From Leucobacter insecticola (GTDB taxonomy: Bacteria > Actinomycetota > Actinomycetes > Actinomycetales > Microbacteriaceae), in NCBI RefSeq assembly GCF_011382965.1, contig NZ_CP049934.1, positions 2,480,001 through 2,544,000 on the forward strand: a stretch of DNA of 64,000 nt, in the 5' to 3' direction. Numbering within the stretch: position 1 is the first letter of the stretch; each line of letters opens with the position of its first letter. Under the pieces are notes generated by a model, which was given only the letters and a program-made list of their open reading frames with translations, was not told where the DNA came from and searched no databases. The position numbers were made by a program, and so were the translations under genes. Of the stretch, positions 9,428 through 17,971 are shown piece after piece.

Positions 9428-10801
9428 ATGTCCGGCCCAACATCGCATCGCACAAACGTCCACGAGGTGGGGATCGAAGACGTGTTCTTCTCCACGACCG
9501 ATCGGCGTGGAATCATTGAACACGCGAATAGGCTGTTTGTAACGTTCTCCCGGTTTCCCCGTGAGGCGCTCGTCGGATCGCCCCACAACATCATTCGACA
9601 TCCCGATATGCCAAGCGGCGTATTCAGCGTGATGTGGACCGAACTCTTGGCGGGACGCCCCTTCGCCGGGCACGTCGATAACCTTGCGGCAGACGGCAGC
9701 ACGTACTCGGTGTACGCCACGGTGACGCCCCTCAGCAACGGTGGATTCTTGTCGGTGCGGATCCGCCCGATGGACAGCAGCCATTCCTCAGCAGCGAGGG
9801 ATCTCTACCAAACGCTCAACAGCTTCGAGGACGAGCTTCGCAGAGCGGGGCTCGGACGGCGAGGCGTTGCCGCCCGCAGCGCGCAGCGACTCGGCGAGCT
9901 TCTCGCGGCAGCGGGATATGACTCATACGCTGCGTTCCAGCGGCAGACCCTGCCCGGCGAAATCGCAAAGTTTGAACGTCGTTCGGAAACCCTCCCCACA
10001 CGGCCGGAAGCTTCGGGTGACCTCGCGGTGATGCTCTCCACCACGAACCAGGTGGATCGAGCGCTCAGCTCCTGGTCCATGCAGCAGCGGCATCTCGCCA
10101 CGCTCTCCGAATCGTTGCAGCGCGTCGGTACGGAGCTACAGCGCGACCTCGATGCCACTTCGAAGACGATCGACCGGATCACCGAGATCACTGCGACGGT
10201 GCAGGCGCCACCGTCGCTCCTTGAGCCCCTGCGGATCTGGGCACAGATGCAGGGACTCATTCAGGGCTACATCGTCGAGCTCATCCGCGCCCTGCAGGAG
10301 CTCGACGAGAACAGCGCAGAGAATCGGTTTCGGGTTGCGCTCGCCAAGCTGCACACGCGGATGATGGCATCCTTTGTTGTGGAACTCATCGATGCGGATA
10401 CCGTGAGCTCCGCATCGATGCAGGCCGACGCCATTGCGCTGCTCTCTCAGACGCTCCACTCCGGGCTCATCGAAATGGCCGAACACTCACGCGCTCACCG
10501 CGAACTCACCGCCAGAACTGTCACATCGATCGAAAAATCAGCGTCGGTGCTGACGATCCCGCGCAAGCTCCTGCTGAGTTGGCAAGCGCAGTCAGCTGCG
10601 ACGCAACTCTCCCCCGCGATGCGTCAGCTTGCCGGAGAAGTGACCGCTTCGATCACCAAAGTCGGGAGCACGCTCGAAGAGCTCAACCGCATCATTAAGC
10701 TGTGCGACACCATCGGCGACGGCGATGATCCCGCCACCCTCCTGCAGCTCATCACGCAGATCGAGGACGCCATTCGGCCGTTTGCCGAGGCGAGCAGCTA
10801 G
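9428..10801 (+). CDS. PAS-domain sensor protein, Aer-like PAS, no recognised output domain
   Basis: A 457-residue protein. Residues ~10-115 form a PAS domain close to that of the aerotaxis receptor Aer: STTDRRGIIEHANRLF, then VGSPHNIIRHPDMPSGVF and a MWTELLAGRPF segment, the pattern that binds FAD in Aer. The rest (120-457) is helical and probably coiled-coil, with no membrane helix and no clear chemoreceptor hairpin core or HAMP. It may be a soluble redox or flavin sensor signalling through helix packing, but no partner is encoded beside it. It follows the methyltransferase by 56 bases and converges with dapF. Confidence 0.7.
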   Translation: MSGPTSHRTNVHEVGIEDVFFSTTDRRGIIEHANRLFVTFSRFPREALVGSPHNIIRHPDMPSGVFSVMWTELLAGRPFAGHVDNLAADGSTYSVYATVTPLSNGGFLSVRIRPMDSSHSSAARDLYQTLNSFEDELRRAGLGRRGVAARSAQRLGELLAAAGYDSYAAFQRQTLPGEIAKFERRSETLPTRPEASGDLAVMLSTTNQVDRALSSWSMQQRHLATLSESLQRVGTELQRDLDATSKTIDRITEITATVQAPPSLLEPLRIWAQMQGLIQGYIVELIRALQELDENSAENRFRVALAKLHTRMMASFVVELIDADTVSSASMQADAIALLSQTLHSGLIEMAEHSRAHRELTARTVTSIEKSASVLTIPRKLLLSWQAQSAATQLSPAMRQLAGEVTASITKVGSTLEELNRIIKLCDTIGDGDDPATLLQLITQIEDAIRPFAEASS

Positions 10802-10834
10802 CAACCGAAGCTATTCGTGGAGTCCGGCCAGCCG

Positions 10835-11719
10835 CTACTCAGACTCCGGAAGCTCGATGGTGCCGCGATAGACAAGTTCGGCTGGGCCGCTCAGCGAGAC
10901 GTGCTCCCCTTCCTCGGTCGGGAACATGCGCACGGCGACGCGCCCGCCAGGCACATCAACACGCCAGTGGTTCGGCATCCCCTCGCCGCCCCAGTGCCGG
11001 AACGCGAGCGCGGCGGCGGCGATCCCGGTGCCGCAGGAGAGCGTTTCGCCAACACCGCGTTCGTGTACCCGCATGCGGATGCGGCCGACACCGTCTTTCA
11101 CGAGCGGATCTTCCGGCACCACAAATTCGACGTTGGCGCCGTCTGCGGGCGCGGGATCAAGAGCCGGCTGCTGCGTCAGATCGAGGCCTTCGAGCTCGCC
11201 CGCGTGCGCGAGCGCGGCGACAACGTGGGGGTTGCCGAGGTCGATCCCGAGCCCGGGCCGCGCCACGTCGAGGCCGCGAGCAGCAACGAGCCGCTCGCCG
11301 CTCAGCCGCCAGCGGCCAAGATCAACGGTGTAGCCGCTGACGCCCGCCAAGACGTCTTTCACTCCCGAGCGGGTGCCGATCGGGAGCGTGTCGCGGCGTT
11401 CGGGGGCGACGAGTCCTTCGGTGACGAGGTAGTGAGCGTACACCCGCGCCCCGTTGCCGCACATCTCGGCGGGGGTGCCGTCGGCGTTCCAATAGTCCAT
11501 GAACCATTCGGCGTCTGGTTCTTCGGCGAGACTGGCGGCGCCCTCTTCGATCGCGCGGGATCGCACGGCGCGGATCATCCCGTCTGCGCCGATGCCGAAG
11601 TGCCGGTCACACAAGAACCGAATCTGCTCCGGCGTGAGCGTGATTTCACCCTCGGGATCCGTGAAGAGCACAAAATCGTTCCCCGTGCCGTGGCCTTTGG
11701 TGAAGGTAAGAGCGGTCAT
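10835..11719 (-). CDS. dapF: Diaminopimelate epimerase
   Basis: A 294-residue pyridoxal-independent epimerase interconverting LL- and meso-diaminopimelate for lysine synthesis and possibly peptidoglycan. The two catalytic cysteines are C87 in MCGNGAR and C229 in LSCGTG. N-terminal [12 protein letters not shown] and the NPH segment are typical. dapA and dapB are also in the window, so the pathway is present. Leucobacter-type walls often use diaminobutyrate instead, in which case the role would be mainly lysine supply (inference). It converges with the PAS gene. Confidence 0.93.
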   Translation of the reverse strand: MTALTFTKGHGTGNDFVLFTDPEGEITLTPEQIRFLCDRHFGIGADGMIRAVRSRAIEEGAASLAEEPDAEWFMDYWNADGTPAEMCGNGARVYAHYLVTEGLVAPERRDTLPIGTRSGVKDVLAGVSGYTVDLGRWRLSGERLVAARGLDVARPGLGIDLGNPHVVAALAHAGELEGLDLTQQPALDPAPADGANVEFVVPEDPLVKDGVGRIRMRVHERGVGETLSCGTGIAAAALAFRHWGGEGMPNHWRVDVPGGRVAVRMFPTEEGEHVSLSGPAELVYRGTIELPESE

Positions 11720-11762
11720 GCTTCTAGTCTATGCTTGCGTCTCGCGTGTGCGGCTGCGGTGC

Positions 11763-12101
11763 TCAGAGCTTGTCACCGGACTGCTCAAGATTCCAAGGCA
11801 TCGTGACGGTCACCGCGCCCGGGGAGACGGCAAGCTCACCTCCTACCTCGGTGACGGCCTCAGTGAGGTCGTCCCGGACGGAATCGCTTGGGAACCTGGC
11901 CTGCACGAATGCGGCGTCCGCTTCAGTTGCTACGCGGATGTATACACCGCGCTGGGGGTCCGCGCGCAGCTCAATTGAGACAGACTGGCCCTGGGGGTCG
12001 GCGAGCGCATCGTCAAGCAAGTCTTCGATGACCACACTCGAGACGTCTTCCACGTCTGCGTAAAAGCCCTCGGTATCGTCGATCTGCACGGTGGCTTCCA
12101 C
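11763..12101 (-). CDS. Hypothetical acidic protein
   Basis: A 112-residue acidic protein starting at GTG 12101 and ending 43 bases upstream of dapF. No family is recognised with confidence. The last third (VTEVGGELAVSPGAVTVTMPW) recalls the final strands of an HATPase-type anti-sigma or kinase domain, but the nucleotide-binding boxes are missing, so this is at best a weak resemblance. It is probably co-oriented with dapF. GC content and codon use match the neighbouring core genes. Confidence 0.5.
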   Translation of the reverse strand: MEATVQIDDTEGFYADVEDVSSVVIEDLLDDALADPQGQSVSIELRADPQRGVYIRVATEADAAFVQARFPSDSVRDDLTEAVTEVGGELAVSPGAVTVTMPWNLEQSGDKL

Positions 12102-12290
12102 TTGATGCCCCGTCTGCTTTGCGGCCTCGATCAGCTCGAGGCAGAAACTAAAGGCTGGTCTCTCGGGAACGCTCTTCTTCTTTGGATCCCCACGAGTGAT
12201 CGGGAGAAAAATGCAGAAGAACGATCTTGCCCCCGCCGGAAACGGCGTCTTCGTGATGCATGTGCGTCATTCTATTGAATAGTCAGATTC

Positions 12291-12418
12291 GGGATTGTGG
12301 TTCACCGGCGAGATTGTGGTTCACCGGCGAGATTGCGGTTCATCATCGAGATTGCGGTTCACCGTCGAGATTGCGGTTCCTGAACGCAATCTCGGCAGTG
12401 GAACGCAATCTCGGTGAA
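12291..12418. repeat. 19-bp tandem repeat with inverted half-copies
   Basis: Five tandem 19-bp units start at 12291, 12310, 12329, 12348 and 12367, each close to GAGATTGCGGTTCACCGTC. They are followed by two inverted partial copies, GAACGCAATCTCG at 12382-12394 and 12402-12414. Unit five and the first inverted copy form a hairpin (GAGATTGCG/CGCAATCTC, 12367-12393). The block ends just beyond the stop of the GNAT gene, so it may act as a terminator, but the tandem units are not explained by that. Confidence 0.8.
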
Positions 12419-12419
12419 G

Positions 12420-12869
12420 TCAGTCCGCGATAAGGCGGCGCCCGAGCACCCTCACGTCTGAGCTTTCGTAGCCGAGGCGGTCGTAGAAGCCGAGCGTCTG
12501 CTCGTTTTCGCTACGCACCATCAGTTGCACTTTGGGGCAGCCGAGGTCCAGGAGCAGCGCCTCCACCTCCCGCATCAGCGCGGTCGCGATCCCCCTCCCC
12601 TCATGAGCGGGAGCGGTGGCGAGGTAGTACGCCCAGCCGCGGTGGCCGTCATAGCCCGCCATCACGGATCCCACGATCTCATCGTTAGCACGAGCACCGG
12701 CAAGGGCAGAACCACCGACCGCAACGCGGAAAAATTCGGGTTGTACCCGAAGCTTCAGGGCGATATCCGCTCGCGGATCGTTCCAGGGCCGCGTGAGCCC
12801 GCACACCTCCCACAGCGCAACAACCGCCTCGGTGTCGGCAGGATCAAACTGGCGCGTGTGCACGGTCAT
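12420..12869 (-). CDS. GNAT family N-acetyltransferase, YpeA-like
   Basis: A 149-residue single-domain GNAT enzyme transferring an acetyl group from acetyl-CoA to an unknown amine. The acetyl-CoA binding motif A is HEGRGIATALMREVEALL near residues 92-110, with VQLMVRSENEQTLGFYDRLGYE as motif B. The N-terminal IRQFDPADTEAVVALW-type stretch and GVMAGYDGHRGW pattern resemble E. coli YpeA. It stands alone, minus strand, between a repeat block and a gene remnant. Substrate unknown. Confidence 0.85.
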   Translation of the reverse strand: MTVHTRQFDPADTEAVVALWEVCGLTRPWNDPRADIALKLRVQPEFFRVAVGGSALAGARANDEIVGSVMAGYDGHRGWAYYLATAPAHEGRGIATALMREVEALLLDLGCPKVQLMVRSENEQTLGFYDRLGYESSDVRVLGRRLIAD

Positions 12870-12920
12870 GCGGCTAGTTTATGCGGTCGATCTCAGCAAG
12901 ATCCGGCGCCTCAAGCCATT

Positions 12921-13112
12921 CGACGCCCGGATCTTGTTGAGCGCGTCGCAGCTATCAGCGGCCAAGCAAAGCCAAGCAGGTGGCCGGCGGCAACGCTTGC
13001 GCTGCTCGGCATGAACGCTCCGGCAAGTACGACCTGGGTTGCCGAGGAGTGCGGGCACGGTATTCCCCTGCAAGAGCCCGAGCTGCTGGCTGAGCGTCTC
13101 AACATCGGCTAG
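12921..13112 (+). pseudogene. Possible C-terminal remnant of an SDR/epimerase-like protein
   Basis: The plus-strand frame reads RPDLVERVAAISG, later SRWPAATLALLGMNAPAS and PELLAERLNIG before TAG. This resembles the C-terminal end of extended SDR/NAD-dependent epimerases, where an ALLG.NAPAS-like strand precedes the final helix. No start, Rossmann motif or catalytic Tyr-Lys is present, so if real it is a decayed fragment. A chance open frame in high-GC DNA is possible. Confidence 0.3.
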
Positions 13113-13132
13113 CATGACCCATCTCGCGTGAA

Positions 13133-13837
13133 TTACTCTGAGGCTTTGGGGGCAACCAGCCCGCGCTCGTAGGCAGCGATAACGAGTTGGGCGCGATCCC
13201 GAGCATGCAGCTTGGCAAGAAGACTGCCGATGTGCGTTTTCACCGTACCCATCGAGATGGTGAGGGTAGCCCGGATCTCCTCGTTGGAGAGGCCTCGCGC
13301 GATAAGGGCGAGCACTTCCACCTCTCTCCGCGTGAGCACGTCAAGGTTGGCCGATAGCACGCTGTTCGGGCGGTAAACGTAGTGCTCGACGAGGCGGGTA
13401 AGGATCCCCGGAGCGAAGAGGGATTCCCCCGCTTGGGTGCGGCGGATCGCGTCCTGGAGCTGATCGGGGTGGGCGTCCTTGAGAAGAAAACCGCTCGCCC
13501 CGGCGCGAAGAGCTCCGTACACATATTCGTCCATCTCAAACATCGACAGCACAAGCACTCTGCAGCGGTCAAGCGCCACATCGGCCGTGATCCTGCGCGT
13601 CGCATTGATGCCATCACCGCCGGGCATGCGAATATCCATCAGGATCACATCGGGGATCAGTTCCCGTGCCCGCTCCACCGCTTCCTCACCGCTCGCAGCT
13701 TCACCGACCACTGTGAGGTCTGGTGAGCTGCCGAGAATGAGGGCAAGGCTGTGCCGCAGCAGCGGCTGATCGTCCACGATCAGCACCCGGATAGCGGCCG
13801 CTGCAGCCTGCGCGGTTGCGGAATGTCCCGAAATCAT
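13133..13837 (-). CDS. NarL/LuxR-family response regulator
   Basis: A 234-residue two-component response regulator. The receiver domain (17-135) has acidic VDD near 22, phospho-acceptor D68 in [11 protein letters not shown], and the conserved Lys in [13 protein letters not shown] LuxR-type helix-turn-helix follows ([20 protein letters not shown], then [14 protein letters not shown]). Its ATG overlaps the kinase stop (ATGA), so the pair is one operon. The divergent ABC exporter at 14819 is the likely target, by analogy with other TCS-ABC modules. Confidence 0.92.
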   Translation of the reverse strand: MISGHSATAQAAAAAIRVLIVDDQPLLRHSLALILGSSPDLTVVGEAASGEEAVERARELIPDVILMDIRMPGGDGINATRRITADVALDRCRVLVLSMFEMDEYVYGALRAGASGFLLKDAHPDQLQDAIRRTQAGESLFAPGILTRLVEHYVYRPNSVLSANLDVLTRREVEVLALIARGLSNEEIRATLTISMGTVKTHIGSLLAKLHARDRAQLVIAAYERGLVAPKASE

Positions 13838-14688
13838 AAGTATTCCTTCTCCGGAACTCTGGCGAGAATCTGAAACCCGTGCTCGTGAGGCGCTGCATGG
13901 AGACTGCCCCCCAGAGCGCCGACCCGTTCACGCAGCCCGTCGAGCCCGTGACCGGCACCGGGCCGCGACTGCCAACCCCCAGCAGCACCACTATCCCGAA
14001 TCTCCACGGCAATCGTCGCTCCGTCACGGCGCACTTCTACCTGCGCATGAGCGGGGCCGGCATGCCGGAGAGTGTTGGCCAACCCCTCGCGCACAACAGC
14101 ACAGATCGTCAGCTGCACACCCGACGAGAGCTCCCCCAGTTCAGCAACGTCTAGCTCGGCGGTGAGCCCCGCTGCGCAGGCGGTCCGCACAATTTCGGGA
14201 AGATCATTGAGCGTGTCTCCCGGGCGCAAGGGTGCCGCTCCTGGATCCCGAAGAACCGTGAGCATGCGCCGCAGTTCAGTGGTGGTTTCGCGGCTCACCC
14301 GTTCAATATCGGCGAGCGCCAATGCTCGCTCGTCATCACCGTGACTCGCGGTCACACCGCGGGCAGCAGCAGCCCGCACCGTGATGAGTCCCAGCCCATG
14401 AGACACGAGGTCGTGCAGATCTGCCGCGATCCGCAATCGCTCCGCCTGCGTCGCCCGCTCACCCGCCCAACTCGCCAATTCTTCTTCGTACCGTCTCCGC
14501 TGCGCTCGAGTCCGCAGCAGCGTCCATACGGTCACGAACACTGCGGCGGCGATCATCAGTGCCAAGATGACGGTGCCCACTGTCGGACTCTCGAATCCAA
14601 CGACAGACATCATAAGGGCGATGACGACAAGCACGACGCTGACTGCAGGCCACCCGCGCGAACTCCAAGTCGGTCGATCAGTATGCAC
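13834..14688 (-). CDS. Two-component sensor histidine kinase, HisKA_3 type
   Basis: A 284-residue membrane kinase of the NarX/DesK group. Two membrane helices (residues ~14-31 and 38-58) are joined by a loop of about seven residues, so there is essentially no extracellular sensor domain. Phospho-acceptor H92 lies in IAADLHDLVSHGLG, and the ATPase domain includes REGLANTLRHAGPAHAQVEV and GHGLDGLRERV. An intramembrane-sensing kinase next to an ABC exporter often detects cell-envelope stress or peptide antibiotics, which is the inferred role here. Confidence 0.9.
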   Translation of the reverse strand: MHTDRPTWSSRGWPAVSVVLVVIALMMSVVGFESPTVGTVILALMIAAAVFVTVWTLLRTRAQRRRYEEELASWAGERATQAERLRIAADLHDLVSHGLGLITVRAAAARGVTASHGDDERALALADIERVSRETTTELRRMLTVLRDPGAAPLRPGDTLNDLPEIVRTACAAGLTAELDVAELGELSSGVQLTICAVVREGLANTLRHAGPAHAQVEVRRDGATIAVEIRDSGAAGGWQSRPGAGHGLDGLRERVGALGGSLHAAPHEHGFQILARVPEKEYL

Positions 14689-14818
14689 GCTGTGAGTCTA
14701 CTTTCCTTCGCCGCCGCTGCCATCAGCCCAGGGTCTGATGGCGCAGAAGCTGAGTGTACCGCTACATTCCGGAGTCAGGACCGATGACGGCGCCCACGCA
14801 GTCGGCTGTGATGGAAGG

Positions 14819-15532
14819 ATGATCCAGTTCACCTCTCTCACTCAATACCGCGGTCACCGTGCCGTGCTCTCCGGCATCACCTTTCGGGCGCTCCCCGGAA
14901 GAGTTACCGGGTTTCTTGGACCCAACGGTGCGGGTAAATCCTCGATCCTCCGTATCCTGCTCGGCCTCGATCGCCCAACGCTCGGAACCGCCCTCGTTGA
15001 AGGGAAGCCGTATCGGACCCTGCGCGAGCCCCTCCGCACGGTGGGATCGATGCTCGATGGATCGGGGGCCCACCGGAGTCGAACAGCCCAAGATCACCTT
15101 GGCTGGGTGGCACGTAGCAACGGCATTCCTCGCCGCCGCGTGGCCGAGGTGCTGGATGAAGTCGGGCTGGCGGAGGCTGCCCGCACTCGTGTCGGCAAAT
15201 TCTCCCTCGGAATGGGGCAGCGTCTCGGGCTCGCCACAGCTTTGCTCGGCGAGCCCAGCGCCCTCGTGCTTGATGAACCTGTCAATGGGCTCGACCCCGA
15301 GGGGATCCGGTGGATCCGCGGTCTCCTCCGCAGGCACGCTGACGTCGGCGGAACCGTCTTACTATCGAGCCACCTCATGAGCGAGATCGCCGAGATCGCC
15401 GACGACCTGGTCATCATTACGGGAGGCCGTGTCGTCGCCGAAGGCTCAACGGCCGAGGTTACCAGCGGCTACAACTCACTGGAGGAAGCCTTCTTTGGGC
15501 TCACCGGCGGCGGGCAGAAGGCCACCGCATGA
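14819..15532 (+). CDS. ABC transporter ATP-binding protein
   Basis: A 237-residue nucleotide-binding subunit. Walker A is GPNGAGKS (34-41), the signature-type loop is SLGMGQRLGLA, and Walker B is ALVLDEPVNGLDP, followed by a switch His in LLSSHLMSEI. The sequence resembles the BcrA/YhcH antibiotic-export group. The frame is open to 14738, but the conserved N-terminus begins at ATG 14819 (MIQFTSLTQ). GGAAGG directly abuts that ATG, too close for a normal ribosome-binding site, so the start may be leaderless or slightly different. It overlaps the first permease gene by four bases. Confidence 0.88.
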   Translation: MIQFTSLTQYRGHRAVLSGITFRALPGRVTGFLGPNGAGKSSILRILLGLDRPTLGTALVEGKPYRTLREPLRTVGSMLDGSGAHRSRTAQDHLGWVARSNGIPRRRVAEVLDEVGLAEAARTRVGKFSLGMGQRLGLATALLGEPSALVLDEPVNGLDPEGIRWIRGLLRRHADVGGTVLLSSHLMSEIAEIADDLVIITGGRVVAEGSTAEVTSGYNSLEEAFFGLTGGGQKATA

Positions 15533-16329
15533 AACGGCTCCTCAACAGCTTTCTGTCGGAGCTGCGGAAGTCTGCCACCCTGCCCGCAGTCTGGGCAGGC
15601 ATTGCCACCTCGCTGCTCGGTTCGGCAGCCATCACGGCACTGAACGCTGTCACCGTGCTGGGCGCTGTGGCAACTGAGACCACGGAGCGGCTTGCCGATA
15701 CATCCCCGTTCGAGACGGGGTTCGCTGGGATGCCAATCTTCGGGGTTGTCGGAGCGGTGATCATCGGGGTCACCGTCATCGGCAGCGAGTACACCGCCGA
15801 CCGGGCCGAATCGGGCGGTGCGAGGCAGATCACCACGACCCTTGCGACGACACCGCGGCGCACCACACTTTTCGTGGCGAAGGCCCTCACTGTGCTGGTC
15901 TACGTCGCATCGACAGCACTGGTGACGATCCCCGGCAACCTTGCCCTTGCCTGGGCAATGACCCACGATGCGGGGATCGAAACCGTCACACAAGACGAGG
16001 CTGTTGCCAGGATCCTCGGAACCGCGCTGTATTGGGGGCTGATGGGGCTCATCGCTTTCTCAGTGACCACGCTCGCCCAAAACGGGATCATTCCGCTGAT
16101 CCTACTCATCGCCAACAGCTCGCTCGTGTCTTTCTCGCTCCTACTGACGAACCTCACACCACTCGCGCATTGGCTTCCCGACATGGCTGGCCGCAACCTT
16201 TTCGGTTTTCCTGCGGAATACGTCGTTCAGGGTGGCTTAGACACGGTTCCCGGAGCCCCGGTTATGGGGGCGTGGACTCTCGGCCTCCTCCTCATCTCGG
16301 GAATCCTGTTCCGGCGCAGGGACGCGTGA
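15529..16329 (+). CDS. ABC transporter permease
   Basis: A 266-residue membrane subunit with about six hydrophobic segments, of the ABC-2 type (BcrB-like). It starts MKRLLNSFLSELRKSATLPAVW, the short cytoplasmic amphipathic lead common in this group, and contains a GSEYTADRAESGGARQI loop typical of ABC-2 permeases. The ATG overlaps the ATPase stop (ATGA). It works with the upstream ATPase and the downstream permease; the exported compound is unknown, likely a peptide antibiotic or lipid by context. Confidence 0.85.
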   Translation: MKRLLNSFLSELRKSATLPAVWAGIATSLLGSAAITALNAVTVLGAVATETTERLADTSPFETGFAGMPIFGVVGAVIIGVTVIGSEYTADRAESGGARQITTTLATTPRRTTLFVAKALTVLVYVASTALVTIPGNLALAWAMTHDAGIETVTQDEAVARILGTALYWGLMGLIAFSVTTLAQNGIIPLILLIANSSLVSFSLLLTNLTPLAHWLPDMAGRNLFGFPAEYVVQGGLDTVPGAPVMGAWTLGLLLISGILFRRRDA

Positions 16330-16336
16330 GGTCGCA

Positions 16337-17071
16337 ATGAATCTCGCCAACGTCCTCACCGCAGAGCTCGCCAAAGTCCGCACCCTACCGTTCACGACCC
16401 TCACTGCCCTCGGCACAGTCCTCCTCGGCGTCATCATCACCGCCGCGCTCGCCGCAAACGCGTCGGAGCGGGGCGTAGCGATGACGGCGGGTGATGCGGT
16501 GACGCAGGCCGTTCCGTTTGCGCAGGTGGGAATCATTCTGCTCGGGATCCTGCCGGCCGGCCACGAGTACTCCGGGAGCCAGTACCGCACCAGCCTCGTG
16601 GCTGTGCCAAACAGAACGTTATTCTTTGCAGGGAAATGGCTGTCCGCGGTAATCGCACTCGCAGCTACTGCGATAGTGACGACGAGCCTCAGCCTCGCGA
16701 GCGCCTTCATCACACAACAGGCAATGGATGCCCCCGGGATCAACACTGATTCACCGACGCAACCCCAGGGTTGGATCCTCGCAGGTGCCGCGGCCTATCT
16801 CACCCTGATCGGGCTCCTCTCACACGCCGTTGCGGTGCTGGTGCGCAACCGGGTTCCGGCGCTCGTCATCATGCTCGTGCTCGTGCTCCTTGTTCCCCCG
16901 CTCGCGCGCAACACCGGCTTCTCACGCTGGCTTCCGAGCCGCGCGGGCGAGACCCTCTTCTCTGCCGGCGACGCTGATCTGACCGCTGTCACCGGCGCAC
17001 TCGTCCTCTGTGCATGGATCATCGCGGTCGGGGCTGCAGCGTACATCTCTCTCAGGGCACGCGATACCTAA
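16337..17071 (+). CDS. ABC transporter permease
   Basis: A 244-residue second ABC-2 type permease, similar in layout to the preceding one: cytoplasmic lead NVLTAELAKVRTLPFTT, about six membrane helices, and a GHEYSGSQYRTSLVAVPNR loop equivalent to the GSEY loop of its neighbour. The two permeases probably form a heterodimer with the shared ATPase. It begins seven bases after the first permease and ends three bases before the stop of convergent miaA. Confidence 0.85.
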   Translation: MNLANVLTAELAKVRTLPFTTLTALGTVLLGVIITAALAANASERGVAMTAGDAVTQAVPFAQVGIILLGILPAGHEYSGSQYRTSLVAVPNRTLFFAGKWLSAVIALAATAIVTTSLSLASAFITQQAMDAPGINTDSPTQPQGWILAGAAAYLTLIGLLSHAVAVLVRNRVPALVIMLVLVLLVPPLARNTGFSRWLPSRAGETLFSAGDADLTAVTGALVLCAWIIAVGAAAYISLRARDT

Positions 17072-17074
17072 GCG

Positions 17075-17962
17075 TCAGTGGATCATCGCGAGACTGGGCG
17101 CATCGAGCCATTCGACGCCCGGGTAGCGTTTGAACCAGCTCACCTGCCGTCTCGCATAACGCCTGGTCAGCGCCTGCGTCTCGGCGATCGCTTCCGCCTC
17201 GGTCAGTTGCCCGGCGAGCTGCGCAAGCGCCTGGGCGTAGCCGATGGCGCGGCTCGCGGTGGGCCCGTGTTCGATCCCGTTCGGGATCAGGCCACGCACC
17301 TCATCGAGGAGCCCGTCGGCCCACATCTGTTCGACGCGCCGGTCGAGCCGTTCGACGAGAACTGCGCGTTCAGCCCTCACCCCAATCAAGCGCGTGTCCT
17401 GCTGCCACAGCTGCGGCTCGGACGGCAGCACCACTTGCGCGTCTCCGCCCAGCAGCGCGACCTCAAGCGCGCGCACGACCCGGCGCGGGTTGTTCGCGTC
17501 CACCGCGTCCGCGACGGCTGGCGCGATCTCACGCAGTCGTGCAAGCAGCGGTGCTCCCCCGCGCTCAGCGAGTTCCTGCTCGAGCTCGGCACGCAGCGCC
17601 TCATCTCGGGGCGGAAACTGGAAGTCGTAGATCACGCTTGACACGTACAAGCCGGAACCACCCACCAGGATCGCGTCTTTGCCGCGATCCTGGATCTCGG
17701 TGATACGGGCGCGCGCTTCCGGCTGGTAGCGCGCCACCGTCGCTTCTTCTTCGGGTGCGAGGGCGTCAAAGAGGTGGTGCGGGATCCCGCGCCGCTCTGA
17801 TGCGGGGAGTTTCGCGGTGCCAATATCCATGCCCCGGTACAGCTGCATGGCGTCGGCATTCACGATCTCTGCGCCGCGACCCGCCAACGCCTCGGCGAGG
17901 TCGAGCGACAGCGCCGATTTTCCGGTGCCTGTCGCCCCGACGATCACCCACAGCTTAGGCAC
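17075..17962 (-). CDS. miaA: tRNA dimethylallyltransferase
   Basis: A 295-residue enzyme that prenylates A37 of tRNAs reading UNN codons, supplying the substrate for MiaB. The P-loop GATGTGKS is at 9-16, followed by [19 protein letters not shown], a DSXQXY-related motif in which Ala replaces the usual Ser. LVGGSGLY and the tRNA-binding [13 protein letters not shown] segment near the C-terminus are present. It lies nine bases after miaB. Complete. Confidence 0.94.
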   Translation of the reverse strand: MPKLWVIVGATGTGKSALSLDLAEALAGRGAEIVNADAMQLYRGMDIGTAKLPASERRGIPHHLFDALAPEEEATVARYQPEARARITEIQDRGKDAILVGGSGLYVSSVIYDFQFPPRDEALRAELEQELAERGGAPLLARLREIAPAVADAVDANNPRRVVRALEVALLGGDAQVVLPSEPQLWQQDTRLIGVRAERAVLVERLDRRVEQMWADGLLDEVRGLIPNGIEHGPTASRAIGYAQALAQLAGQLTEAEAIAETQALTRRYARRQVSWFKRYPGVEWLDAPSLAMIH

Positions 17963-17971
17963 GGGGAAGAG

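Noticed and set aside
12291..12418. CRISPR array
   Set aside because: Units are contiguous 19-bp tandems without spacers and no cas genes are present.
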